From the NCBI GenBank assembly GCA_030522415.1, contig CM060121.1, positions 26,027,912-26,091,911 on the forward strand: a stretch of DNA of 64,000 bases. Direction: 5' to 3'. The translations under genes were made by a program, and so were the position numbers. Positions 47,879-61,308 of the stretch are shown piece by piece; position 1 is the stretch's first letter; each line of letters opens with the position of its first letter. Origin of the DNA: Channallabes apus (Eukaryota > Chordata > Actinopteri > Siluriformes > Clariidae). The notes below the pieces were generated by a model. The model was given only the letters and a program-made list of their open reading frames with translations, made no database searches and was not told where the DNA came from.

Positions 47879-50800
47879 ATGGAGAAGCCCCCGTTGCCTA
47901 GCGATGAGGATATCCCTGGGATGGCTGACGGTCAATCAGCCATGACTCTGGTGTCAGAGGAAGGGGTGGAGTCTGACACCGGGATCGGGCAAGGGGAGGG
48001 GCGTCCTGCATGGGACAGTAAGCTACAGTATGTCCTTGCCCAGGTGGGCTTCAGCGTCGGACTCGGGAACGTGTGGCGCTTCCCGTATCTCTGTCACCAA
48101 AACGGAGGAGGTATCTTATTATATAGTTATAGAAGACTTTAAGAAGAATGTTTATTTTAATAATAAAAAAACCTCCCCTGTCTCTCGTGTCTCTTGGTTT
48201 CCAGGAGCGTTCCTGTTGCTCTACGTGATGATGCTGCTGCTGATTGGAGTTCCTTTGTATTTTATGGAACTGGCTGCGGGTCAGAATATTCGCCAGGGCA
48301 GCATCGGGGTCTGGAAACACATCTCGCCACGCCTCGCTGGCATCGGCTACTCCAGCTGTGTGGTAATACATACTGTATAAATATCCATATTAGGGTGACG
48401 GATAATACACAGCCACATGAGTGTCCAAGAAAGGTTTACAACCTGATAAAAACTCAGAACACCTCAGTGATATTTGCAACCAACACGTACTAGAACAAGA
48501 ATGTTCACAAAAAGTATTGCTAGACAGTGCAAGAAGATTTCTTAAAGCTGATCATACACTAATCAGCCATAACGTTAAATCAAAATGTTACCAAATTAGT
48601 CTTGGGTTGCCTTGTGCCACCAGGGCAGCTCGGGCCCCTTGGGGCGTGGCTCCGCAGCGCCTCTGAGGATTTTATCTGGTGTCTGGCATCAGGACATTGA
48701 CAGCAGATTGTTTGTCTGATGGGGGTCACAGGGTGGGGCTTCCATGGATCAGACTTGCTTGTCAGGCGCATCCCATACTGTATGTGCTCAATCAGAATGA
48801 GATAAGAGAATTTGGAGGCTGGGTGGGCGGGCTCGGGTTCTTTTCCTGCCGGGCCCCGTATGTGGTAGGCTGTGGTGCACTGGGTGTTCTGATCCCTTTC
48901 GCAATATGTCTATTTTGTGATATTCAGAGTTTTTTTTTTATTATGGCTGTCTGTTTTTCTCTCTCAGGTTTGTTTCTTTATGGCCCTGTACTACAATGTC
49001 ATCATTGCATGGGCTCTGTTCTACTTGGGAAGTTCTTTCCAGTACCCGTTACCATGGCAACAGTGTCCCATAGATCCTGGCACGAACCAGACAGGTACGT
49101 TTAAGTCACACGTTTCAATCAAGCATTCGTCACACACGCTTCCACTTGTTCTGTTCGTCCTGTATAAGTCAGTATATCTGAGTTTGTTCCCATACCAGCC
49201 GTGTACACGTTGTTGTAGAAACAGCTGACTGTATGCCTCACTGCAGGATTGCTGTGCTACATGAACAGTGGTGGCATGCAGCCATTACCATAGTGGCTCT
49301 ATTTTGTCTCTTGAAAATGGATGGTGGTGAAAGACGAGCTCTGTCAGTCCCGTGTCGCACTTATGGGACTCCGCTAACATGATGACAAGAGATGGGGGGG
49401 GGAGGGGGGAATGACAGACGACGAAGGACTGGTTCGCTTGTGTTGCTTAATAAATCAACATGTACACTTAGTAGGTGTCTGTTTCTTAAATATCATAGCC
49501 AGTTATCATCCCTGTATCTTAAAATGTCCTTCATTGTATTGTCTCTAATAGAGCTAAGTGCAACATCCTCTTCTAAACTCTACAGGGTGCTGTTTACTTA
49601 TTGTAGAGATTTCATTGTTAATACTCGGACTCCAGGATTCTTGGCTTGATCCTAAGCTCAGGTTACTTCCTATGTAAAGTTTTGCATGAATGTTTACATT
49701 TACATCACAGCATTTGGCCGACACCCTCATCCAGCGTGGCTTATGTTTTTATCAAAAAATTTTTTTTATCTAATTAAACATCAGAGTCCAACAATGGCAG
49801 CTTGGTGATTCTGGGGTTTGAACCTGCAACCTTTCAATCAGTAGTTTTTTCCCCAATTTCCAAAAAACATACCAATTGGCAGTTTAAAAACACCTTAATT
49901 ATGAACGTTTGTGGACAATTTGGATCTGTGCAATTATTTAACAACAAAAGTCTGCAATTTATTACAGGAAATGTATATGTGTAGTCTGGAAGGATTTATC
50001 CTGCCATAAACAATTCCTCAATAACGATTAAAAGCAGTGCATCAGGATTATGCATTAGTGTCACAACTCTAAAAACTCTCAAAAAAAGGGGCACAATGGT
50101 GTCACAAGTTTAATCTTGTGATGGTGTATGCTTTCATTGCTTGAGCTATACCAAGAGACCAGAAGAGGACACGAGGATATTAAAAATACATGTATTATAA
50201 AAAACTAAATGTGTAAATAAAAAAAAAAAAAACAACAATTTTAATGATAACAGTAAGTGAGGCTTGTGTGTACTTCGGCCCCCGAAATAAGAGACACCCA
50301 GTAACAGAATCAGGGTGGAACACGAGGGAGAAATTAAAAGACAATAAAAAGGACAGGTAAGCTCAGCTCAGTTTATATTTCTGACATTTATTGCGTCTTA
50401 TTGATGTCTGGCCAGCACCAGTTGATGTCACATGCTTTCTTTATTTAATTACTTATTTAATTTAAGTAACTCTCCATCCTTGTGTGCCTTGATATACAAA
50501 AAAAATTGTTTATTTAAATAGTTTTTTCTGCTTTTTATTAAAGAATAATCTTGTAGTAGCTCATTAAAAATGAATAACAATGATCAATGTCGACTTATAT
50601 GGGGGGAAAAAAATCATGGTACATTTTTTTGCTATATTGCCCAGACCGAGTCTGGAAATTTTTGTAGAGTTTGTCAATAATTTAAGTTTTGGTTTACTTT
50701 TTTAAAATAATTTCGAGGTGATAAATAATTTCAAGATTCAACATTCAAAGACATGTCTTAATCCCAGAGGAGAAATTGCTTTGTCTTTTTTTAATTTAAT

Positions 50801-53800
50801 AAATTGGACAACGGGGAGGGAAAAATTAAATTAAATTAAGGTGGCACGGTGGTGTAGTGGTTAGCACTGTCGCCTTGCCCCTCCAGGGTCCGGGTTCGAT
50901 TCCCGGCCAGGCTCGATTCCCGTCTCTGTGTGCATGGAGTTTGCATGTTCTCCCCGTGCTTGGTGGGTTTCCTCCGGGTACTCCGGTTTCCTCCCACAGT
51001 CCAAAGATATGCAGGTTAGGCTAATTGGTGTTCCCAAATTGCCCATATTGGGTGTGTATGTGTGTGTGCCCTGTGATGGATTGGCACCCTGTCCAGGGTG
51101 TACCCCGCCTAGTGCCCGAAGTCTCCTGGGATAGGCTCCAGTCCCCCGCGACCCTGAACACAGGATTAAGCGGTATAGAAAATGAATGAATGAATAAATT
51201 AAATTAAATTAGAAAAGGGGAGGGAAAAAACTCTTAGACAGTAAAATATTGCCAAACATCCTCTTAAGGACAGGTAATTTGTGCTAATGATAAGTATATT
51301 TAATAGTTACATATCGTAGTTTAAATATTAATTGAATTTGCCAGAATAATAATTAAGTGATTTTTTTTTTTTTTGGAGCTCCTTTTATGGAATGATGGAC
51401 AAATCAGTAACCTTCTGCTGGAACATTGTAGTGGGACTTGCACAAACAAGAAACATCATAAAGTAAAGTAAAGAACAGAACAGTGTTCACTTTAAACAGG
51501 TTTATAGCCTCTGGTCATATAAGCTGTTTGACTATCTGGTCCGTCATGCTGTGTCTTTTTTTTTTTTTTTTTCTCCCTTTTTGTCTTTTTTTTTTTTCAG
51601 TGAAGGAGTGTGCTGCCAGCTCTCCCACCTCATATTTCTGGTTCCGCAAGGCTCTCGATATCTCCGACTCGATTGATCAATCTGGAGAGTTTAATCTTGT
51701 GATTACCGGGTACCTGCTCGCAGCTTGGACAATAGTCTGTCTCGCCATGATCAAGGGCATCAAGTCCTCAGCCAGGGTACACAATGTTAACACGGCAACT
51801 CGAGCGCACACATAAACAAACTCCTTTGTCCCTGTTTGCAGTTGTCACGTGTAAACTGTCCCACCTGTGCCCTTGGCCTATCTAGTGTCAATATGGTTAA
51901 TGTGCTAATGTTCTAATGCAGATGTACACACACACACTGATTTATCATTGTTAGCAGACAGATATTACCCAACCCTTAAACCAGTGCCGGTAAATTAGGT
52001 ATAACATGACAGCTTGTGTAACTTCATAAAGATGTAACAGAATATATATTCAGAAGAAATGACTGATCAAACATGAATCACATGCTCTTTTTTTTTTATT
52101 ATTGCACTTCCAGGTGATGTACTTCTCCTCGATTTTCCCGTACGCTGTGTTGTTCTGTTTTCTGATCAGAGGTCTAATGCTGGACGGAGCCACCGACGGA
52201 CTCGCCTATATGTTCTTTCCAAAAGTCAGTAAAGATATTGAACACCCAAGCCTGTCAACTCTGTGATTTGTATAGTATAGATTCTAATTGTGACTGAAGC
52301 TGATGGTGTAATATCATTAAGCAGTCATGTTTTCAGAAGGGTCAAATTTTTGGGCAAAATAAAAAAGACAACTAGGGAGATGAAATGACTGGAAATGGGT
52401 TAAAAATCATTCAGCACATTATTAAAACCTGGAAGGATGGTGCTGGACCATCAGTGGAAAAAAATGATGAATGTAGATCACTTAAACAGTGAAGCTTAAG
52501 CTGTTTGTCCATAAGAAAACCACTTGTTAGTGAGACAAATCAGAAGAAAGTGGCTTGTTGGGGAGCATAAAGATTGGACTACAGGCCAATGGAAAAAAGC
52601 TGATGAGTTCAGATTAACCCTATTCAAAAGCGATTGGGAAAAGCATGATGGAGATCGACCCGTCATGCATAGTGCCCGTGGTACAAGCCTCTGAAGGCAG
52701 TGTTATGATCTGGGGTTGCTTCAGTTGGTCAGGTTGAGACTCATGTGGCAATAAAATGAAGTCAGATGACGACCTCAGTGTATTGAATGACCAGGTTATC
52801 AGTTCCAGTACTCAAATTGTGAACGAGTCATTCTGGGAGCATAAGAAATCATTTTCGGACATCAACCCGGTCACCACTTTGTGTGCTGTAATCAAAGCTA
52901 AAGGTGACTGAAAGAAGTCTTCTAGAGTGAGAGACTTTATTTCTGGCCATGCAGTGTCCTGTATTTGCACATAGACAAAGTTATGGTGGTTTTAGCTTTG
53001 TATAACATTATAGTTGAGTTGAAATTCTGTAAAAAAAAAATTCTACGTCATTGTGAAAGTAAAGACTTTCTCATCCCTGGCTATGACTTATACAGTACAT
53101 CAGTTACAATCAGCAATTCTCACTTTTATAGACAGCTTAAATTAACGTCTCCTGGCTTGGACTTCATGTGTCATGTGTACTTTTCCGTTCAGGTGATCCA
53201 GCCTATTTTAGGATAATTATATTTATATTCAGTCTGACCACTCCTGTCCTAAATGACCTTAAATACCGTAAATGGTGCAATTGAGAGAATTTATTTTCCT
53301 TGGGTTTGCAAAAAAAACAATAATAATGAAAAGCTTATATTTATGCTATTTATGTGATGGCGTTGGGCCATGTTCATGCCAAAATCAAACAGGAGATGTG
53401 TATAATAATGGAATTATGAGAGTAAACCTTAAACCTCGGAATAATTACAAATGTGTTGTAATGTCATGTGACGTAAACTGCATTCTGTGTTAACTCTTAG
53501 ACTCTCTTATAACAAGATTCATCCTTGTATCCTGTTTGGACGGCCCCAGCTGATTCTCTGTGTTTGTCTCAGTTAGAGATCTGGGCTGAGGTGCAGGTTT
53601 GGCGCCAGGCTGCCACTCAGGTTTTCTTCGCTCTCGGTTTGGGCTACGGGTCAGTGATCGCTTACTCCTCCTACAACCCAATCAACAACAACTGCCACCG
53701 GGACTCCATGATGGTTTCTGCCATCAACTTCATGACCTCAGTCCTGGCTTCGCTCGTCGTCTTCGCTGTCCTCGGCTTCCGAGCCAAGAACATCGCCCTG

Positions 53801-56800
53801 GAGTGTGTTGTGGAGTAAGTGTGTGAGCAGAGTGTCTTTATTTTTTATTATATTTATCAGAAGTAATAAGTCCTAGACAGGTTAGTCAGTCATTTAGAGT
53901 GATCTTGGCATTCAAGAGTGTGTCCATCATAGGACCAAAACTTGGGTCTGAATCGAAACTTACACCACATTGGATCGCATGGAAATATCAACTCTGTAAT
54001 CAAGGAATAATTTCAGTAATTGTTTGTATTTAGTAATAGTAATTGCTCCTTCCATACTGCACCAAAAATTATATATATATATTTAATCGTATAGGAATGT
54101 GAGTAAAATGTCAGAGATGGCCACTTCGGGCACAGCTCAACCCTGGTGGCCGTGGTTCAATATGTCTGACCCCACATCCGTAGAAGTGAAGGATTACCAG
54201 GAGTGGTACAGACATTATGGGAGCTTGCTAGGCTCAAATATCACCGATTGTGACCTGGAGAGAGAAATGAACAAGGTTTGTGTATGCATGAGTAAAATTT
54301 ATACGGTATGACCGCATATAAGAGACGACTTTCATTTGCGCCAGTCACTTCACTGATCTGATCTTCTTGCTCAGGGAGTGGAAGGAACCGGTTTGGCGTT
54401 TATCGCGTTCACCGAGGCCATGGCGCTGTTCCCAGCCAGTCCGTTCTGGTCAGCGCTGTTCTTCCTCATGCTCCTGAACCTGGGTCTGTCCACCATGTTC
54501 GGTACCATGCAGGGCATCCTCACGCCACTCATGGACAACTTTAAACTGCTGGGATGCCACAAGACGCTACTCACCGGTATGCACACTTCCATAAGCACTG
54601 ATTATGACAGACAGGTTAATATCTGCATGTACGTGATATTATTGATCTGTCTGGATTTTAGTGATAAGCTGTATCCTGGGATTCCTGATTGGTCTGCTCT
54701 TCACTCAGCGCAGCGGGAACTACTTTGTGACCATGTTCGACGATTATTCTGCCACTTTGCCACTGATGATCGTCGTCATCTTCGAGACCGTCAGTGTGGC
54801 ATGGATCTACGGTGCTGATCGGTAAAACTGGTGCTAAACGACATGCTTATATTGCTTTTCTGCCTGCTTTTTATTGAAATAAATAAGTAGCATATTCCTC
54901 ATCACCACAGACACGAAAGATGATCTCAGTAAAGGTTTGAAATGCATGACTATTTCAAACTAATTCCAACCCAATACTAGCATGCTGTACCTAATGAAGT
55001 GGCCGGTGAGTGTATTTTATCTTGCTGTCCTGTCAGGTTTCTGGACGATGTCGAGGTGATGCTGAAATGGCGCCCTCCAGCCATTTATAAGTACATGTGG
55101 AAGTATGTGTGTCTGCTGGCAATGGTGGGTCTGCTAGCTGCCAGCCTGCTGCGCATGTTCTTCAAGTGGCCGACCTACACAGCATGGAACCACACCACGG
55201 TAAAACACAAAGCAGTTTCATATAATGACCGTCACCCTGCAGAATCAGGACTACATCAATAAAAGATCTATTTGTATACAATAATCAATTTTGCCTGACT
55301 AGCCCCACAGTGTAGTGTGTTAAAGTATGTGCAGTTTATTAACTTTCACTACATTGCCTTTAATAATAGTATAACTCAGACGTATACACTCTGGTCAAGG
55401 CTATGTTTGGATAATTTGTTCACATGAAATTTCATTGAGATACACACAGTATATTTCAACCATTTAATTCCTAATGCTTAATCCACTTTAAGAGGCCTAA
55501 GATGCCTATCAGTCACATGGATAGGATAAGCCATCCAAAAAGAGGGAGGGTCAGTCAGAAGACACATATCTTGCGTTATATTTGGCCTTCATTACTGAGC
55601 TGTTTTTTTTTTTTTGCATGCACACCAATTTGTGCACAAACAGGTAGTCCCCGATTTGCGAACATTCGAGTTATGGATTTCCACAGATACAAACAGACCA
55701 CGGTTCTACTTGCGGTTCAATCATGAAAGTAGCTAACGTGTATTGTATAAAAAATAGACATTGCAGTGCATCAGTATTTACAATTATATACAAATGTCTA
55801 AAGTTGGGTATATTGTATGTGTACATGTTTGTGGCCACACCAGTTTCAATTAGTCAGTCCAGGAGCACGATGCTAGAAAATGGCTGTCCTTAAAGTCTGT
55901 CCTGATGGTGAATAATGAAAATTTCGGAAAATCCTCAACAAGTTCACAGTCCAATGCAGTGGAAAACAGCTCTGAGACAAAATGGAGTTCAGGATTCCCC
56001 TCGTGATTTAAAGGCGAGGAAACAACACTGTAAAATGTAATAAGTTGACTTTACTTAGAAAAAGTGAGGAAACCGATTGCTTTAAAATTTCCAAGTAAAG
56101 TAGAGTATTAATGTTTAGTTGGCATAACTTAACACAATTTGTAGGGACAACTTGTTAATAAAGTATACTTAAGTACTGTTGACTTAAAATCATTATTTGA
56201 GTTAACTTTCTATTAGTGCTCACATTACTAAGAAAATATTAGGAAACCGATTGCCTTAAAAAAACCAAGTAAACAATACTCCAATAACTTAAGTGCAATT
56301 GTTTATTACATTGTGGCATGGGCGGGGCGGTGGCTGACGACCATCATGCCTTGCGGGGGTTCTCTATGTGTCCACCCTGTTGGAGAAAGGTGTTTGGGTT
56401 AATGGCTTCAGCTGTGTTTGTGTGTGCTATCTCAGTGAAGGTGCTGCTCATGCCATACAAGATCTAATAAAATACTCCCAGCCATTGTATTGGGCAGCAA
56501 CCAAGCTCACTCATCTCCAAGATCCCTTCTAGCAGTGAAAACGGAACTTAGAGAGACTAAGTAAGTTTAATTGCTGCTCAATGCAATGGCTGGGAGAAGT
56601 TTATTCACCACACAGTCACTGTATAGCATGGGAACTACATCCAATTCAGCCGTAGCATGAACCGGGGCACATTCAACAGGTCACACACATACATATCTTA
56701 AAACACCCAACTTGGCTGAAGCCACTAACCCAAACAACTGTCCTGAAAAGGGTGACGGACAGCAAAAACCCCGCAAAGCATGACGGTCGTCAGCCCCGCC

Positions 56801-59526
56801 CACGCTACAGTATAAAACACTGAAAATATATATCCACTGTCAGGAACAATTGAAATCTGACCCAAATCATCATTATTCTTACACATTTTAACCTAACATA
56901 TAACTTAAAACCGTAATGAAGCTTCAGATGTTAAAAACATCCTGCTGCTTCTTTCAACATCAGAAAATTGGCGCCAATTCACCCGTTCACGAGCTGAGCA
57001 CGCACAAATTCTACTACGCATGCTCTCTTGCTTCTTGCTTCTTCTTCCCCCCCCTTTTTTTTACTTCTTCATTATTCTTGGGCTCGCTGCTACCTCTCAC
57101 TGGTACAATAACGTCCTTGCTTTATTTGTTGCTACTTATGTGTTGCAAGTAAGCATCACTAAAACTATTAAGTAAATTGTTTTACTCACAGCTGCGCGGT
57201 GGTGTAGTGGTTAGCACTGTCGCCTTGCACCTCCAGGGTCTGGGTTTGATTCCCCGGCCAAGCTCGATTCCCGTCTCTGTGTGCATGGAGTTTGCATGTT
57301 CTCCCCGTGCTTGGTGGGTTTCCTCCGGGTACTCCGGTTTCCTCCCACAGTCCAAAGACATGCAAGTTAGGCTAATTGGTGTTCCTAAATTGCCCGTAGT
57401 GTGTGATTGGGTGTGTGAGTGTGTGTATGTGTGTGTGCCCTGCGATGGATTGGCACCCTGTCCAGGGTGTACCCCGCCTAGTGCCCGAAGTCTCCTGGGA
57501 CAGGCTCCAGGTCCCCCGCGACCCTGAACACAGGATTAAGCGGTATAGAAAATGAATGAATGTTTTACTCACCCTGCAGTTAAGTGTTACTCAACAAAAT
57601 CTTGTAAGAAGTATAATTAAAATTTTTTGAGTAAAGTTTACTATTTATATGCGAGTCAGCAAAGCAATTGGAATTTACAGTGAACATTGTTACATTTTAC
57701 TGTGAGATTAATTAACTTTACATTGTATATTCGTGTCAAAGGCGTATAAGACCTACTTTGTTGGACTTAAGAACAAATTGGACTTACAAATGTGCTTCTG
57801 GAACGAAACTCGTTCGTAAGTTGGGGACTACATGTACAGTACATTCTTTCTCTACATTTATCCTTTGTATCAACATCAATACTTTCTTAGTTGTAACAAG
57901 CTGTTTAAAAAAACTATTATTTTCTTTCTGTCCTCATTCAAAACTGACAGCTCAAAAATAAATAAATAAATAAATATATATATACACTGTGTTCCAAATT
58001 ATTATGCAAATTGGATGTAAGTGTCAAACATTAAATGTTTAGTTTTTAAATTAAACTCATGGATGGTGTTGCGTCTCAGGGCTCTTTGGATCACTGAAAT
58101 GAATCTCAGACACGTGTGATAATTACTTTGTCAGATGAGCCCAATTAAAGGAAAAGTACTGAAGAAGGTTTTCCACATTATTAAGCAGGCCACAGGTTTC
58201 AAGCGATATGGGAAAGAAAAAATCTCTGCTGCCGAAAAGCATCAAATTGGACAAGGTATGAAAACATTAGATATTTCACGAAAATTCATCATACTGTGAA
58301 GACATTTGTGGCTGATTCAGAGCACAGACAGGTTCGTGCAGATGAAGGCAGAATGAGGAAGGTTTCTGCCAGACAAATTGATCATATTAAGAGAGCAGCT
58401 GCTGAAATGCTATTACTGTACAAAGCAGCAAACAGGTATTTGAAGCTGCTGGTGCCTCTGGAGTCCCGCGAACCTCAAGTTGTAGGATCCTTTAGAGGCT
58501 TGCAGTTGTGCATAAACCCACTATTCGGCCACCCTTAACCAATGCTCACAAGCAGAAATGGTTGCAGTGAGCCCAGGCATACATGAAGACTAATTTTCAA
58601 ACAGTCTTGTTTACTGATGAGTGTTGTGCAACCCTGGATGGTCCAGATGGATGGAGTGGATGGTTGGTGGATGGCCACCATGTCCCAACAAGGCTGTGAC
58701 GTCAACAAGGAGGTGCCGGAGTCATGTTTTGGGCTGGAATCATGGGGAGAGAGCTGGTAGGCCCCTGTCGGGTCCCTGAAGGTGTGAAAATGACCTCTGC
58801 AAAGTATATTGACTGACCACTTTCTTCCATGGTACAAAAAGAAGCACCGTGTCTCCCGTAGCAAAATCATCTTCATAAACGACAATGCACCATCTCATGC
58901 TGCAAAGAATACCTCTGTGTCATTGGCTGCTATGGGAATAAAAGATGAGAAACTCATGGTGTGGCCACCATCCTCCCCTGACCTCAACCCCATTGAGAAC
59001 CTTTGGAGAATCCTCAAAAGATCTATGAGGGTGGGAGGCAGTTTGATTCAAAACAGCAGCTCTGGGAGGCTATCCTGACATCCCGCAAAGAAATCCAAGC
59101 AGAAACTGTCCAAAAACTCACAAATGCAATGGATGCAAGAATTGTGAAGGTGATATCAAAGAAGGGGTCCTATGTTAAGATGTAACATTCCCTGTTAGGA
59201 TGTTTTTGATTGAAATAGTTTATGATTTCAGTAAATGTGACTAATGCTGCAAATTCAACAAAAGCCTATTTTCAGTTCTTTACAGCCTATAAAATGTTTT
59301 AACTCTGTTGTGCATAATAATTTGGAACAGTGCGTTTTCAGTTTTTTATTTTTTAAATAAATATTATCATTGGGAGGTTTGTTCAATAAAATTCTAATTA
59401 TACCCTAATAGTTGATGACTAGAAAATTATACTGACTGTCATTTGCATTTACTAATTATGAAAATCAGAGAAAGATATCATTTGCATAATAATTTGGAAC
59501 GCTCTGTGTGTGTATATATGTGTGTG

Positions 59527-59577
<51 letters not shown>

Positions 59578-61253
59578 TGGTGTGAAAAACTATTTGCCCC
59601 CCTCCTGATTTCTTATTCTTTTGCATGTTTGTCACACAAAATGTTTCTGATCATCAAACACATTTAACTATTAGTCAAAGATAACACAAGTAAACACAAA
59701 ATGCAGTTTTTAAATGAGGGGCTTTATTATTTAGGGAGAAAAAAAATCCAAACCTACATGGCCCTGTGTGAAAAAGTAATTGCCCCCTGAACCTAATAAC
59801 TGGTTGGGCCACCCTTAGGAGCAATAACTGCAATCAAGCATTTGCGATACCTTGCAACGAGTCTTTTACAGCGCTCTGGAGGAATTTTGGCCCACTCATC
59901 TTTGCAGAATTGTTGTAATTCAACTTTATTTGATGGTTTTCTAGCATGAACCGCTTTTTTAAGGTCATGCCACAACATCTCAATAGGATTCAGGTCAGGC
60001 CACTCCAAAGTCTTCATTTTGTTTTTCTTCAGCCATTCAGAGGTGGATTTGCTGGTGTGTTTTGGGTCATTGTCCTGCTGCAGCACCCAAGATCGCTTCA
60101 GCTTGAGTTGACGAACAGATGGCCGGACATTCTCCTTCAGGATTTTTTGGTAGACAGTAGAATTCATGGTTCCATCTATCACAGCAAGCCTTCCAGGTCC
60201 TGAAGCAGCAAAACAACCCCAGACCATCACACTACCACCACCATATTTTACTGTTGGTATGATGTTCTTTTTCTGAAATGTTGTGTTACTTTTACGCCAG
60301 ATGTAACGGGACACGCACCTTCCAAAAAGTTCAACTTTTGTCTCGTCGGTCCACAAGGTATTTTCCCAAAAGTCTTGGCAATCATTGAGATGTTTTTTAG
60401 CAAAATTGAGACGAGCCTTAATGTTCTTTTTGCTTAAAAGTGGTTTGCGCCTTGGAAATCTGCCATGCAGGCCGTTTTTACCCAGTCTCTTTCTTATGGT
60501 GGAGTCGTGAACACTGACCTTAATTGAGGCAAGTGAGGCCTGCAGTTCTTTAGATGTTGTCCTGGGGTCTTTTGTGGCCTCTCGGATGAGTCGTCTCTGC
60601 GCTCTTGGGGTAATTTTGGTCGGCCGGCCACTCCTGGGAAGGTTCACCACTGTTCCATGTTTTTGCCATTTGTGGATAATGGCTCTCACTGTGGTTCGCT
60701 GGAGTCCCAAAGCTTTAGAAATTGCTTTATAACCTTTACCAGACTGATAGATCTCAATTACTTTTGTTCTCATTTGTTCCTGAATTTCTTTGGATCTTGG
60801 CATGATGTCTAGCTTTTGAGGTGCTTTTGGTCTTCTTCTCTGTGTCAGGTAGCTCCTATTTAAGTGATTTCTTGATTGAAACAGGTGTGGCAGTAATCAG
60901 GCCTGGGGGTGACTACAGAAATTGAACTCAGGTGTGATAAACCACAGTTAAGTTATTTTTTAACAAGGGGGGCAATCACTTTTTCACACAGGGCCATGTA
61001 GATTTGGAGTTTTTTTTCTCCCTTAATAACGTAAACCTTCATTTAAAAACTGCATTTTGTGTTCAATTATGTTATCTTTGACTAATAGTTAACGGTTTTT
61101 GATGAGCAGAAACATTTAAGTGTGACAAACATGCAAAAGAATAAGAAATCAGGAAGGGGGCAAATAGTTTTTCACACCACTGTATATATATATATATATA
61201 TATATATGCACGTATACAGGTGTATATATATGCACGTATACAGGTATACACAC

Positions 61254-61308
<55 letters not shown>

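Larger units (their letters stand above)
56028..57702. mobile_element. Second-level MITE (CACTGTAAAATGTAA ends)
   Basis: ACACTGTAAAATGTAATAAG on the left and TTACATTTTACTGTG on the right are inverted. The arm sequence (AGTTGACTTTACTTAG, GAAACCGATTGCTTT) belongs with the AAGTTAACTT-type element at 35227. It contains an inner inverted-repeat unit and a SINE. Confidence 0.65.
55642..57834. mobile_element. Outer DNA element of a nested stack in slc6a16 intron 10
   Basis: The left end GTAGTCCCCGATTTGCGAAC and right end CGTTCGTAAGTTGGGGACTAC are inverted repeats about 2.2 kb apart. Between them lie at least three further insertions listed separately. No coding sequence of its own was found. Confidence 0.7.
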
